From positions 53,088 to 117,087 of the forward strand of contig CAMECJ010000006.1 in the NCBI GenBank assembly GCA_945913025.1: a stretch of DNA of 64,000 bases. Direction: 5' to 3'. The first letter of the stretch is position 1; the number at the start of each line of letters is the position of its first letter. A program made the position numbers and the translations under genes. The notes beneath the pieces are model-generated. The model had not been told where the DNA came from. It did not search any database and worked only from the letters and a program-made list of their open reading frames with translations. This document shows, in pieces, positions 18,699-28,666 of this stretch. The DNA comes from an uncultured Elusimicrobia bacterium. GTDB taxonomy: Bacteria; Elusimicrobiota; Elusimicrobia; Elusimicrobiales; Elusimicrobiaceae.

Positions 18699-19787
18699 AT
18701 GGCGATAGGACTTCAAAGTTTATTAAGAACGGTAGTGGATAACAAAGCCAGCGGATTGCAAATCCGCGGCAACTCGAACGCCTATGTGCGTTTGCACGGG
18801 CAGATGAAGCCCATTGACGACAGTTTTATTCCCAACGACGAAGTTAAAAAAATGGCTTATGCGTGTATGGGCGAGCGCGAACGCAAAATGTTTGAGCAGT
18901 ACAGCTCGGTGGACTTTTCGCTCGACGCCAAATCGTACGGGCGCTTCCGTTTTAATGTATTCCGCCAAATGGGCAAATTTTGTATGGCGGTACGCCATAT
19001 TCCGCTTAAAATTCCCAGCTTTGAGGAGTTTCACCTTCCGGGCGATATTTTGCGTAAAATGTCCGAAAGCCGCCGCGGCCTTATTTTAGTGACGGGGATG
19101 ACCGGTTCGGGTAAAACGTCCACGCTGGCCGCGATGGTTGACCACATCAACAAAACGCGTACGGGACATATTATGACCATTGAGGATCCGGTCGAATTTA
19201 TCCATCCGGATAACCGTTGTATCGTCAGCCAGCTTGAACTGGGCATAGATACGCCTTCGTATGCGCATGCGCTGCGCGCTGCTATGCGTCAGGATCCGGA
19301 TGTAATTTTAATTGGCGAGCTGCGCGATCCCGAAGTAATGCGCGCCGCCATCAGTGCGGCGGAAACGGGGCAGCTCGTGTTGGGCACGATGCACACCGTC
19401 AACGTTACGCAGACGCTTTCGCGTTTGGTGGATGCTTTTCCGGTTGAACAGCACCATCAAGTACGTTTACAGCTTGCCGATTTGATCCGCGGGATTGTCT
19501 GCCAACGTTTGCTGCCGACGATTTCTCCCGGAATGCGTCCCGCGCTTGAAATTCTTGTTTCCACGCCGCAGGTGCGCAAACTGATTTTGGAAAATAAGCC
19601 GAGCGATTTGCAAAAAGCGATGCAAATGGGAGAATTTTACGGGATGAATACCTTTGACCAATCTCTTGCACAATTGTACAAGGAAGGCGCAATTGATTTG
19701 GAAACCGCCCAAAACTCCGCCACCAGTCCGGATGCGATTATGCTCGCGGTCCGCGGCGTGACCGACAGTATGGACGCGGTGGTATAG
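18699..19787 (+). CDS. pilT: PilT-family twitching motility ATPase
   Basis: GLILVTGMTGSGKTSTLAAMVDHIN, EDPVEFIH, RQDPDVILIGELRDPEV, TGQLVLGTMHT. Confidence 0.95.
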   Translation: MAIGLQSLLRTVVDNKASGLQIRGNSNAYVRLHGQMKPIDDSFIPNDEVKKMAYACMGERERKMFEQYSSVDFSLDAKSYGRFRFNVFRQMGKFCMAVRHIPLKIPSFEEFHLPGDILRKMSESRRGLILVTGMTGSGKTSTLAAMVDHINKTRTGHIMTIEDPVEFIHPDNRCIVSQLELGIDTPSYAHALRAAMRQDPDVILIGELRDPEVMRAAISAAETGQLVLGTMHTVNVTQTLSRLVDAFPVEQHHQVRLQLADLIRGIVCQRLLPTISPGMRPALEILVSTPQVRKLILENKPSDLQKAMQMGEFYGMNTFDQSLAQLYKEGAIDLETAQNSATSPDAIMLAVRGVTDSMDAVV

Positions 19788-19788
19788 T

Positions 19789-20469
19789 ATGCGCGCCAAC
19801 GGAATGTTAATTGCCATTGACGGTACCGCGGGAACGGGCAAATCGAGCGTCGGCAAAGCCGTCGCGGCTAAGTTAGGATACGGTTTTTTAAGCACAGGGG
19901 AAATGTACCGCGCGCTTGCTTACAAAGTGTTTGAAAAGAAGATTAGTCCCGAAGATCACGACGCCGTTTTGGCCGCCGCCCGCGCTCTGCGTTTTACGTT
20001 TGCGCGCCAACCTGACGCCACACTTAAAATGTTCGTAGACGGCGAATTTTTGGGTGCGAAGCTTCATCTGGAAGAGGTGGGAAGTGTCGCCAGCCGCGTG
20101 TCCACCAACGGCGAGGCCAGACGGGTGCTTACCGAAAAAATGCGCGAAGTGGGTATGGACGGCGGTATCGTAATGGAAGGACGCGACGTCGGGACCGTGG
20201 TGTTCCCTGACGCGGAAATGAAATTTTACCTGGACGCGTCCGCTGAAGAACGCGCCAAACGCCGTGTCAAACAGTTGCAGGAAGCGGGCAAAAAGGCCGA
20301 TTATGCCCAAATTTTGGACATGATAAAAGAACGTGACTACCGCGATTCCCACCGCGCCGCCAGCCCGTTAAAACCTGCGGACGATGCCGTAATTCTTGAT
20401 ACGTCCTCACTCAATATGCAGCAAGTTATCGAAGCAATTTTGGAGAAAGTCGAGCATCATGCTTCTTAA
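19789..20469 (+). CDS. cmk: Cytidylate kinase
   Basis: MLIAIDGTAGTGKSSVGKAVA, VVMEGRDVGTVVFPDAEMKFYLDA-like motif. Confidence 0.93.
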   Translation: MRANGMLIAIDGTAGTGKSSVGKAVAAKLGYGFLSTGEMYRALAYKVFEKKISPEDHDAVLAAARALRFTFARQPDATLKMFVDGEFLGAKLHLEEVGSVASRVSTNGEARRVLTEKMREVGMDGGIVMEGRDVGTVVFPDAEMKFYLDASAEERAKRRVKQLQEAGKKADYAQILDMIKERDYRDSHRAASPLKPADDAVILDTSSLNMQQVIEAILEKVEHHAS

Positions 20470-21052
20470 TTTGATAAAATTAATTGCAAGGGTTTATTTT
20501 CGAACCTTTTACGATTTTAAGGCGGAGGGGTTAGAAAATATCCCCACAACCGGCGCGCTTATTATAGCGGGGAATCATTTGTCCAACGCCGACCCGCCGG
20601 CCATCGGCAGTTTTGCCGGGCTGGTGCGCGATTCGCGTTTTGTGGCCAAAAAAGAGTTGTTTTCCGTGCCCGGCCTGGGGTGGTTTTTCCGCCGCAGCGG
20701 CTATATTCCGGTGGACCGCGCCCGCACGATTGGGGACTTTGGAGCCCTCAAAGAAGTGGTGCACGCGCTGGAACAGGGTCAAAGCGTGGTGATGTTTCCG
20801 GAAGGAACACGCAGTAAAAACGGCAAACCGCAAAAGCCCAAAAGCGGCATTGGTTTTTTGGTGTACAAAACGGGCGCGCCCGTTCTTCCGGTAAAAGTGG
20901 AAGGTACGTTCGGGTGGCCGTGGGTGCGCAAAATCCGCGTGAAGTTTGGTACGGTAATCCATTTGGAAAAAAATCCCGAATTGGAACCGAAAGCGCAGTA
21001 TAAACAATTTGCAAACGAAGTAATGGAAGCCATAAATTCAATTCATATCTAA
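20459..21052 (+). CDS. plsC: 1-acyl-sn-glycerol-3-phosphate acyltransferase
   Basis: AGNHLSNADP (NHxxxxD) and FPEGTRSKNGK motifs. Confidence 0.9.
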   Translation: MLLNLIKLIARVYFRTFYDFKAEGLENIPTTGALIIAGNHLSNADPPAIGSFAGLVRDSRFVAKKELFSVPGLGWFFRRSGYIPVDRARTIGDFGALKEVVHALEQGQSVVMFPEGTRSKNGKPQKPKSGIGFLVYKTGAPVLPVKVEGTFGWPWVRKIRVKFGTVIHLEKNPELEPKAQYKQFANEVMEAINSIHI

Positions 21053-21101
21053 CGGAGGTCAACGCAGATTTTCCCGCAGGGAGAACCTGTAATAAGGACT
21101 T

Positions 21102-22292
21102 ATGACGACAAACGAAGAAATTAAACAAACCGAAGAAACAATTAACGAACAAGAAATGACGATGGACCAGTTAATTGCGCAGCAAGAGTCTTTATCGGAG
21201 AAGTTGTACAAAAGAGAAATTGTAGACGTACCCGTTGTACAGATTAACCAAGATTATATTTTAGTGGATACCGGCGCGAAAAAAGAAGGTGCTATCGCCG
21301 TGTCCGAATTTGAAGGCAAGCCGCTTCCCGCGGTGGGGGATACCGTGTCCGCCGTTTTGGTAAAACGCGGTTCCGACGAAAGACCTTCCATTTTATCCCA
21401 TAAAAAAGCATTGGAATTTTTAGGTTGGGATATCTGCAAAAAAGCTTACGAAGACAAAGAGCGCGTCAAAGGCACGATTGTACAGTGCGTCAAAGGCGGG
21501 TATATTGTAGAAGTGTTCGGCGTAAACGGTTTTATGCCTTTATCCTTGTCCGAACTGCATACCGCTTACAAACACTATTTGCCCGTGGGCGCGAAAATCA
21601 AAGCGCAAATCGTTGAATTTTCCAAAGAAAAACAGAAACTCATTATTTCCCGTAAACAAGTGTTGGAAGAGGATGAAGCCGTCCGCCGCGAGCAGGTGTT
21701 GGGCGAAATTAAAGAAGGCGACGTGCTGCGCGTGGTCGTATCCAAAGTGGACAAAGAAAAATTGTTCCTGCGTTTCCACGGCATTGAAGGCGTGGTAACG
21801 TTGGAAAACATCGCGTGGAAAGAACCCGAAACCGCTATTGCCAACTTCCGCCGCGGCCAGCGCCTGAAAGCCAAATTGTTGCGCTTGGACAAAGAAACCC
21901 CGTGCTTGGAATTTGGTTTGAAACAGCTCTTCTTAAACCCCGCCGATGCGTTGAAACGCCGCTATCCGTACAAAAGCTCCGTTAAAGCGGTCATCACGAA
22001 AGTGGACGCTGAGAACGGCGTGGAGTGTACGATTGGCAAAAACAACACCAAAGGCTTCATCAGCCCGTTTGAAATGGGGCGCGATTTTGCCGCCAAAGAA
22101 GGCGAAACCATTACTGCGTTGGTGGTGGGCGTCAATCCGGAAACCTTTACGGTCAACCTGTCCGTCAAGAAATACGACCAGGCGCAGAACCGCAAAGTGG
22201 TTGCCCAGTACTTGAAACAGGCTCCGCGCCCGACCTTGGGCCAGCTGTTGCAAGATTCTTTCAAAACGGAAGAAGAAGAGGCCAACAACTAA
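21102..22292 (+). CDS. rpsA: Ribosomal protein S1-like, several S1 domains
   Basis: Repeated S1/OB patterns (VKGTIVQCVKGGYIVEVFGVNGFMPLSLSE..., LKEGDVLRVVVSKVDKEKLFLRFHGIEG). Confidence 0.87.
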   Translation: MTTNEEIKQTEETINEQEMTMDQLIAQQESLSEKLYKREIVDVPVVQINQDYILVDTGAKKEGAIAVSEFEGKPLPAVGDTVSAVLVKRGSDERPSILSHKKALEFLGWDICKKAYEDKERVKGTIVQCVKGGYIVEVFGVNGFMPLSLSELHTAYKHYLPVGAKIKAQIVEFSKEKQKLIISRKQVLEEDEAVRREQVLGEIKEGDVLRVVVSKVDKEKLFLRFHGIEGVVTLENIAWKEPETAIANFRRGQRLKAKLLRLDKETPCLEFGLKQLFLNPADALKRRYPYKSSVKAVITKVDAENGVECTIGKNNTKGFISPFEMGRDFAAKEGETITALVVGVNPETFTVNLSVKKYDQAQNRKVVAQYLKQAPRPTLGQLLQDSFKTEEEEANN

Positions 22293-22319
22293 GTTAGAAT
22301 GAATTGAAAGATGTAATAA

Positions 22320-22350
22320 AAACCCTCCTGCATAGCAGGGGGGTTTCTTA
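22320..22350 (+). terminator. Terminator after rpsA
   Basis: AAACCCTCCTGC ATA GCAGGGGGGTTTCTT. Confidence 0.8.
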
Positions 22351-22616
22351 TGTAGGCCACTCCCCGGCTTTACCAGCTTTCTGCAAATGCAGTCTCAACC
22401 GCTTCTCTCTTGTGTATTCCTTCCTTCTCAGGTCATTTTGAAATTTTTTGTTCAGAATCTGCCGCTTTTTTACGGACACTGCTTTAACGCCGGAGATCCC
22501 GCGCAGAAACACCACGGGATGACTGTAATAGCCCCGGCCAGTATAGAGAACTCTCGCAGGGAATACTCCCTGACGTCACGTGCCATGGACTCGCGCGGAT
22601 TTTGTAAAATATAAAT

Positions 22617-23186
22617 ATGTCCGGAGTAAAATTACTTGTGCTTTCCTGCTGTGCGCCGTGTTCGTGCGCCGTCATCAAAAAATTGGCGGACGACGGCGTA
22701 GACTCCACCGTTTTATTTTACAATCCCAACATTTATCCGTCGGCGGAGTACGAAAAACGGCGCGACGAGCAGCGCCGCGTGTGCGAAGCTTTCGGCTTAA
22801 AATTCGCAGAGCTGCCTTACGAACCGGAAGTGTGGGATAAGGCCGTGCAAGGTCTTGAAAATGAACCGGAACGCGGCAAACGCTGTTCGGAATGTTTTTA
22901 TATGCGTCTTAAAAAAGCGCAGCAGTACGCTCTTGAGCATAAGTTTGACGCGTTGACCTCTGTCCTGGGGGTATCGCGTTATAAAGACTTGGCACAGGTA
23001 AACGAAGCCGCGCGCCGCGCGTGGCAGGAAAGCGTCAAGCCGTATTGGCCTGCCAACTGGCGCAAAGGGGGGCTGGAAGAGCTGCGCCGTGCGCTTGTCA
23101 AAGAATTAGGCCTTTATGCCCAAACATATTGCGGCTGTAAATACAGTTTGGCCGCGTCTTTGGCGAAAAAGAAAGAAAATAAATAA
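22617..23186 (+). CDS. queH: Epoxyqueuosine reductase QueH
   Basis: SCCAPCSCAVI, FYNPNIYPSAEYEKRRDE, GKRCSECFYMRL, YCGCKYSLA: QueH (former DUF208) Cys motifs. Confidence 0.9.
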   Translation: MSGVKLLVLSCCAPCSCAVIKKLADDGVDSTVLFYNPNIYPSAEYEKRRDEQRRVCEAFGLKFAELPYEPEVWDKAVQGLENEPERGKRCSECFYMRLKKAQQYALEHKFDALTSVLGVSRYKDLAQVNEAARRAWQESVKPYWPANWRKGGLEELRRALVKELGLYAQTYCGCKYSLAASLAKKKENK

Positions 23187-23254
23187 AAAAACCAGCTGGC
23201 GGATTTGATGATGATTCATTATAATGATAGTGCCAAAAGCGGAACGGGGGCGTT

Positions 23255-25516
23255 ATGAAGAAATGGGGCAGACGCGCCGTATATGGAATAACGGCGTTTT
23301 TTATTTTGTTGGTATTATTTGATTTATCTTTGCGGTGGGTGTCGTCCTCGGTTTGGGTGCGCCGCCGGGTAGCGGCGAAACTGTCCGAATCCCTGCAGCG
23401 CGAGGTACGGCTTGAAAAAATATCCGCCAGTTTGATCGGCATAAAAATCAACGGATTGGCGGTGTCAGAAGCGGGCGGTTTTAAAGAGGGCACTTTTGCG
23501 GGCGTGGATCGGCTTCGTCTGCGCGTTTCGTGGTATCATTTGCTGCATAAACACGTTAAAGTGCACTCGCTGGCCGTAAACGGCGTTTACGTGCAAGTTA
23601 TCAGAAATTCGGACGGCGGATTTAATTTTGATTCCTTAACTGCCTCTCCTGCAGATCCGGACGCATCTTCCCCGGGCCTGCCGGTGCGTATTACGGCAAA
23701 TCGGGTGGATTTGCGTAACGTCAATTTTGCCTATTTACAGGAGCCGGAATTTTCCGTACGGGTGCATAAGGCTTCTTTTTCGGCGCACGGGGTGGGTATA
23801 GACCGCTTGTTTGAAGTCCGTTTAAACGCAACGGGCGAGTACCGCTCCGGTCCTGTGTCTGCATTATTTCCGGTTGGGTTGGAAGCGCGCGTTCATTTGG
23901 GCGAAATGAATTGGCAAAATGCTTATGTCCAGTTGGGGGCGCTTTCGGTCCGCGCTAATGATGCTGTTTTAAACGTGCAAGGTTCCGCGCACGATTTTAC
24001 GCGCCCGCAGGCGGAAGTTTCGGCTGATTTGCGGCGCTTATCTTCTGCGTCGTTAAAGCCTTTTATGGCAGAGTTACCCGCTTTTTTTGTGCCGCAGATT
24101 CATTTCTCTGCGGCAGCATCTTTCGATTTACCGGCCCAAAAAGCGGAAATTTCCTCATTCGGATTCTCTATGGCGGGGTTGCAGGCGGGCGGCGGCGTGA
24201 CGGCTGATTTTGCCCAAACACCGCTTTATAACGCGCGGTTGATGTTCCAGGCGGATTTGGCGAAACTGGCCTCTCTCGCGCCGGAACTGATGAAGCCGTA
24301 TGCGTTGGGCGGCGGGGTAAGCGGAACGGCGGAGGTGTCTAACGAGCGGCTTTCGGCCGAGGTGTCCTTGTCAGACGCGGAAGGCGTTTTCCCGTATGCG
24401 GGCGCATTTAAGGGGTTAAATGCGTCGCTCACCGCAAGCGAATCCGGCGATTTGAAAACGGGCGTCGTAAACGGCAAATTCGCGGGGGATTTAAACGGCG
24501 CGCCTTTCTTGATGGATTTTCGCGTTATGCAGACGCTTGAAAAAATCGCCGCCGTGTTGAATGCGTCGGCCAAACGCATTGCGCTGCCGCCTATGCCCGA
24601 CTCCGAAGCCAAAGAGCCGGAACCAGATTTTGTAGCGGATACGCATATTGAACCGGTGGTCAAAACGAAGTGGAACCTGCCGCCAGCAGCAGTATTGGCG
24701 GACGTGCGGATTGATTCGCTGGACGCGCCGTTTTTCTATGGAACGGATATTGTGTTTAAAACGGATTTAGAGGGGCTTACGCCGGATTTAAAACGGACGC
24801 AGGGCAGTTTAAGTTTACGTACCGGAAACGGCGAAATCCGCGATCTGTACCGTTTGACAAACGCCAGTCCGGTAACAAAGGTGCTGTTTTTGTCGCTCAA
24901 CGTGGTGGGAAAAGTGTTCAATTCGCTGGATGTATTTTCCGTGTTAAACGGATGGGTCGGCGCAGATGACTCTGCCGATCAGGATGCTCAAACCGCGGCG
25001 GAAAAAGTAATCAAAGTGGTAGAAGGGCCGGACGGAGAACCGGTGCAGATTATGGTGCCGTATTCCTCGCGCAAAATGGACGGGCGGATGAAATTTGACC
25101 AGTTTGATACAAGTATTTACTTCAAGTCCGGTGTGGCTGATATGAAAGAAGGGACATTTGTGTCGGACACGGTGTCTTTTACGCTTTCGGGGCAGACGGA
25201 TTTTAAAACGGAGAAAGTGAATATGAGTGTGCAGGCGGCCCCGGGCAAGCATTATGTGGACGGGATTATGCCGCTTAAACTTAACATTGGCGGGACGGTG
25301 TCTAACCCCTCGGGGAGTATGAGCGTATTGGGGTCCGTATCGTCGCTTGTAACGCAGGGGGTGGCGAATAATTTTGCGTCCAATGCGGTCAAAAAAAGCG
25401 TGGGCGGTATTTTTGGATTATTCAAAAGTAAGTCCCCGCAGGCGCAAGCGGATAATAAAGCGGAACAAGAACTGTTGACCGCGCCGCAAGACTCCGCAGA
25501 TATTTCGCAGAAATAA
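23255..25516 (+). CDS. AsmA-family envelope protein
   Basis: N-terminal TM, LREVRLEKISASLIGIKINGLAVSE and C-terminal AsmA_2-like region. Confidence 0.78.
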   Translation: MKKWGRRAVYGITAFFILLVLFDLSLRWVSSSVWVRRRVAAKLSESLQREVRLEKISASLIGIKINGLAVSEAGGFKEGTFAGVDRLRLRVSWYHLLHKHVKVHSLAVNGVYVQVIRNSDGGFNFDSLTASPADPDASSPGLPVRITANRVDLRNVNFAYLQEPEFSVRVHKASFSAHGVGIDRLFEVRLNATGEYRSGPVSALFPVGLEARVHLGEMNWQNAYVQLGALSVRANDAVLNVQGSAHDFTRPQAEVSADLRRLSSASLKPFMAELPAFFVPQIHFSAAASFDLPAQKAEISSFGFSMAGLQAGGGVTADFAQTPLYNARLMFQADLAKLASLAPELMKPYALGGGVSGTAEVSNERLSAEVSLSDAEGVFPYAGAFKGLNASLTASESGDLKTGVVNGKFAGDLNGAPFLMDFRVMQTLEKIAAVLNASAKRIALPPMPDSEAKEPEPDFVADTHIEPVVKTKWNLPPAAVLADVRIDSLDAPFFYGTDIVFKTDLEGLTPDLKRTQGSLSLRTGNGEIRDLYRLTNASPVTKVLFLSLNVVGKVFNSLDVFSVLNGWVGADDSADQDAQTAAEKVIKVVEGPDGEPVQIMVPYSSRKMDGRMKFDQFDTSIYFKSGVADMKEGTFVSDTVSFTLSGQTDFKTEKVNMSVQAAPGKHYVDGIMPLKLNIGGTVSNPSGSMSVLGSVSSLVTQGVANNFASNAVKKSVGGIFGLFKSKSPQAQADNKAEQELLTAPQDSADISQK

Positions 25517-25707
25517 GCCGTTAGAAAAATGGTTTGATATCGTATCCGCTCCGGCGTAGTTTGTCGGGGCGGATTTTTGCGGAGTAAGTTGCAAAGGATT
25601 ATTTTATTCGTTGTCATTCCCGAAGGCTATTCCTTCGCGTCGTTTCTAAAATAGATTGGCTCCAGTAGTCCGGGGAGCGCCGACAAGGGGGCCCAGGCGC
25701 AGGGTCT

Positions 25708-25741
25708 TGACCCGTTTTTTTTTTTTGATAACATAAGGTCA
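25708..25741 (+). promoter_or_regulatory. Pilin promoter with T12 spacer (site 3)
   Basis: TTGACC-(cg T12 ga)-TAACAT; T12 at 25715-25726; pilin ATG at 25836. Confidence 0.65.
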
Positions 25742-25835
25742 TTCCGTAAGGTGGTTATACGGGATCTGTAGTTATAAACGGCAGATTCCGTGTTACACCC
25801 TCACGGAATGACGGCGTATAAGGAGATATTGTTCT

Positions 25836-26324
25836 ATGTGTCAAAAAGGCTTTACCTTAATAGAATTATTGGTTGTCGTATTAATCATCGGCATTTTATC
25901 GGCCATCGCACTGCCGCAATACCAAGTGGCGGTGGCAAAGAGCCGGTATGCGCGGGGCCGGGTATTGGTGGATGCCGTATGGAATGCTCAGCAGGTATAT
26001 TATATGGCAAATGGAAAATATGCTCCGCGATTTGAGGATTTGGATATCAGTCTTCCGGCGGGGCTGAAGCATGTTTATGCGCCCGGTGAAAACGGCGATG
26101 ACCAGTATCACGACGGGAAGTATTGGTATGACATTCGTGTGGATAATAATGCCGGCAGTTATGTATATATGAGTATTAACGATAAGGCCAAATATCTGCG
26201 TAATTTTAAAAGTGGCCCTGCCAAATGCTATGCCGGTAATGATTTGTGGGATAAAGTCTGTTTGTCTTTTGGGGGGCAACTTCGCGTTAATGTTCCCGGC
26301 ATGCATATCTACGACTTGCCGTAA
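25836..26324 (+). CDS. Type IV pilin-like protein
   Basis: [30 protein letters not shown]. Confidence 0.93.
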   Translation: MCQKGFTLIELLVVVLIIGILSAIALPQYQVAVAKSRYARGRVLVDAVWNAQQVYYMANGKYAPRFEDLDISLPAGLKHVYAPGENGDDQYHDGKYWYDIRVDNNAGSYVYMSINDKAKYLRNFKSGPAKCYAGNDLWDKVCLSFGGQLRVNVPGMHIYDLP

Positions 26325-26340
26325 TTTTTTGGGACAATAA

Positions 26341-26370
26341 AAAACCCGCCTGTAAGGGCGGGTTTTTCGT
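26341..26370. terminator. Bidirectional terminator between convergent genes
   Basis: AAAACCCGCC TGTAAG GGCGGGTTTTTC. Confidence 0.85.
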
Positions 26371-26381
26371 TAAATAAAACC

Positions 26382-26951
26382 TTATTTGTTGGTGATTTCC
26401 AATTCTACGCGGCGGTTCTGCGCGCGGCCTTCTTTGGTTTTGTTGGAAGCCACCGGATTGGCGGCACCGTAACCGATAAAGGATACGTTTTTGGCGGGAA
26501 CGCCTTCTTTTACCAGCTGCATGGCCACGGCTTTGGCGCGGCGTTGGGAAAGGTCAACGTTGTAGTTGGCGTCGCCCCAAGAATCGGTATAACCGGCTAC
26601 GCGTACGGTGCTGTTCGGATATTTTTTGAGCGCTTTTGCGGTAGCGCGGATTTGCGGCAGCGATTCGTCGGAAATTTCGTCGCTGTTATAGGCAAAATTA
26701 ATCGGTTTTTTATAAGAAAGCACTAAGCCTTTGTCCGTTTTGCGGGCCACTTTGGCCACTTCGGAAAAATCTTCTTCTTTTACCTGAGCGGGTTTTACGG
26801 GGGCCGCTTTCACGGGAGCGGCTTTTTTAACGGATTCTTGCGCTGCGGGTTTCTTCGCGGGAGCTTGTTTTTTGCACGCGGTTTTGGTGCAGGTGCAGTG
26901 GCACGCGCCCAAAAATAAGGCTGCGGCCAATAAAGTGGTTACTTTTTTCAT
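26382..26951 (-). CDS. OmpA/Pal-family lipoprotein
   Basis: Lipobox-like LFLGACHC; OmpA motif VRVAGYTDSWGDANYNVDLSQRRAKAVAMQLVKEGV. Confidence 0.88.
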   Translation of the reverse strand: MKKVTTLLAAALFLGACHCTCTKTACKKQAPAKKPAAQESVKKAAPVKAAPVKPAQVKEEDFSEVAKVARKTDKGLVLSYKKPINFAYNSDEISDESLPQIRATAKALKKYPNSTVRVAGYTDSWGDANYNVDLSQRRAKAVAMQLVKEGVPAKNVSFIGYGAANPVASNKTKEGRAQNRRVELEITNK

Positions 26952-26997
26952 TACGAGTTTTCTCCTTAATTTAGTTTATGCTTCTATCCTCTTTATT

Positions 26998-27495
26998 CTA
27001 CAAAATTCGACATTCCGGCGTGCCCTTTTTTTTCATCAGTTCTCTATATAGACGGTAAACGGGTTTGCCCAATTTGGGGTGGACATATTCCGGCAAGATA
27101 TAAGAAAGCGGTTTTAATACAAATTCCCGCTCGTGCAGACGCGGGTGCGGCACGATAAGGGGGTATTTGTCGTCGTCCTCAAACAGTATTTTGTCATCGT
27201 AAAACAGCAGATCCAAATCTATCACGCGCGGCCCGTTGGGAAACGTCGGCGTCCGCCCGAGGCGTACTTCCAATTCTTTTAATTTTTTTAGAAGCGGCAG
27301 CGGCTGATACGGCGTACTTAGAATAACGACCGTATTGATAAAATCAGCTTGGTTTGTAAATCCCTCCGGCTTGGAAACAATGTACGGCGCGGTTTCTTTT
27401 ACCGTGCCGAGTTCGGATAACGCGGCGACGGCTCGGTCGATATTTTCTTTGGAGGGGGCGATGTTGCTGCCCAGTGCGATGACGGCTTGCGGCAT
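26998..27495 (-). CDS. folK: 2-amino-4-hydroxy-6-hydroxymethyldihydropteridine pyrophosphokinase
   Basis: ALGSNIAPSKENI, GPRVIDLDLLFYDD, PHPRLHEREFVLKPL. Confidence 0.95.
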   Translation of the reverse strand: MPQAVIALGSNIAPSKENIDRAVAALSELGTVKETAPYIVSKPEGFTNQADFINTVVILSTPYQPLPLLKKLKELEVRLGRTPTFPNGPRVIDLDLLFYDDKILFEDDDKYPLIVPHPRLHEREFVLKPLSYILPEYVHPKLGKPVYRLYRELMKKKGTPECRIL

Positions 27496-27496
27496 A

Positions 27497-27847
27497 TTAT
27501 TCTTCTCCCCTGTATTCCACCCAGCGGTCCGCTTCCTCGGCCACTTTTACGGCGTAGAGGTGCGGGAACATTTTGCGCACGCGGCGGTAAATCCACAGGC
27601 AGACGGCTTCGGTGGTGGGGTTTTCAAAAAAATCCCCCAAGTTGCGTCCGGCAAAGTGTTGATTGATTTCTTTTTCAAACGCGGCGGAAAGTTCGCGGAA
27701 ATCAAGCAGATATCCTTCCGCGTTTAGCGGGCCGTGAAAGGTAACCTCGTAGCGGAAAGTGTGTGCGTGCACGTCCTCGGCCAGCGTGCCGCCGTGCCCA
27801 TGGCGGGCGGTAAACGTGCCCGTTTGCGTGAGGTAAACCGTTGTCAT
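27497..27847 (-). CDS. 6-pyruvoyl-tetrahydropterin synthase family protein, PTPS-III-like
   Basis: MTTVYLTQTGTFTARHGHGGTLAEDVHAHTFRYEVTFHGPL: zinc-His pattern of COG0720, Glu instead of Cys near HAH; lies between folK and folP. Confidence 0.75.
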   Translation of the reverse strand: MTTVYLTQTGTFTARHGHGGTLAEDVHAHTFRYEVTFHGPLNAEGYLLDFRELSAAFEKEINQHFAGRNLGDFFENPTTEAVCLWIYRRVRKMFPHLYAVKVAEEADRWVEYRGEE

Positions 27848-28638
27848 TTGGAAGACTCCAGCTCTTCGTAAAAATTGATGATTTTGCGCGTTTCTTTTAC
27901 GTCGTGTACGCGCAAAATGTCGGCCCCGTTTTGCAGCGCCACCAAGTTGGCCGCCAGCGTTTGGGCCTTGCGTTTGGGCGCGCCTTCGCACTTTTGGCTG
28001 AGGAAGGTTTTGCGCGACAGCCCGACGAGCATCCGCACGCCCAAGTCTTTGAAGAAAGCGAGGTGTTTTAACAGTTCGTAATTTTGCGCGCGCGTTTTGG
28101 CAAACCCGAAACCTACGTCTATAATCACGTTTTGTTTGGCAATGCCGCACGAAACGGCTTCGTCAATTTTGCGGGCCAAAAAGTCTTTAATTTCACCCAA
28201 CAAATCGCTGTATTCGGTTTGGGTTTGCATCGTTTGCGGCGTGCCGCGCGTGTGCATAACGACGATTTTGGCGTTAAAATCTTTGACGAGTTTGAACATC
28301 TCTTTATCCGGCGTGCCGCTGACGTCGTTAATAATGTTGACTCCCGCTTTTAATCCCTCCAGCGCGACGGGGATTTTAACGGTGTCCAAAGATACGGGGA
28401 TTTTCGGCCATTCTCGGCGTACGGCGGCAATAAGCGGCAGTACGCGGGCTTTTTCTTCGTCTGCGGACACGGGCGTGGCGGAAGGGCGGGTGGATTCTCC
28501 GCCGATGTCCAAAATATCGGCGCCGCCTTGCACGTAATCTTTGCATTTGGCCAGTAAAGAAGCCAGATTATTTTGTGGATCTCCGTCGTAAAAAGAATCC
28601 GGCGTGGCGTTTACAATGCCCATTAATTGCGGTGTCAT
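27844..28638 (-). CDS. folP: Dihydropteroate synthase
   Basis: LMGIVNATPDSFYDGD, DILDIGGESTRPSATPV, INDVSG, VGLSRKTFL. Confidence 0.95.
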   Translation of the reverse strand: MTPQLMGIVNATPDSFYDGDPQNNLASLLAKCKDYVQGGADILDIGGESTRPSATPVSADEEKARVLPLIAAVRREWPKIPVSLDTVKIPVALEGLKAGVNIINDVSGTPDKEMFKLVKDFNAKIVVMHTRGTPQTMQTQTEYSDLLGEIKDFLARKIDEAVSCGIAKQNVIIDVGFGFAKTRAQNYELLKHLAFFKDLGVRMLVGLSRKTFLSQKCEGAPKRKAQTLAANLVALQNGADILRVHDVKETRKIINFYEELESSK

Positions 28639-28666
28639 GTTTTCTCCGTCGAGGAATGAGGAATCT

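Noticed and set aside
25700-25730. T12 at site 3 as a rho-independent terminator (GGGTCTTGACCC then T-run).
   Set aside because: Hairpin is only 4-5 bp and absent at the other three sites, whereas -35/-10 elements are present at all four; retained as an alternative in the finding.
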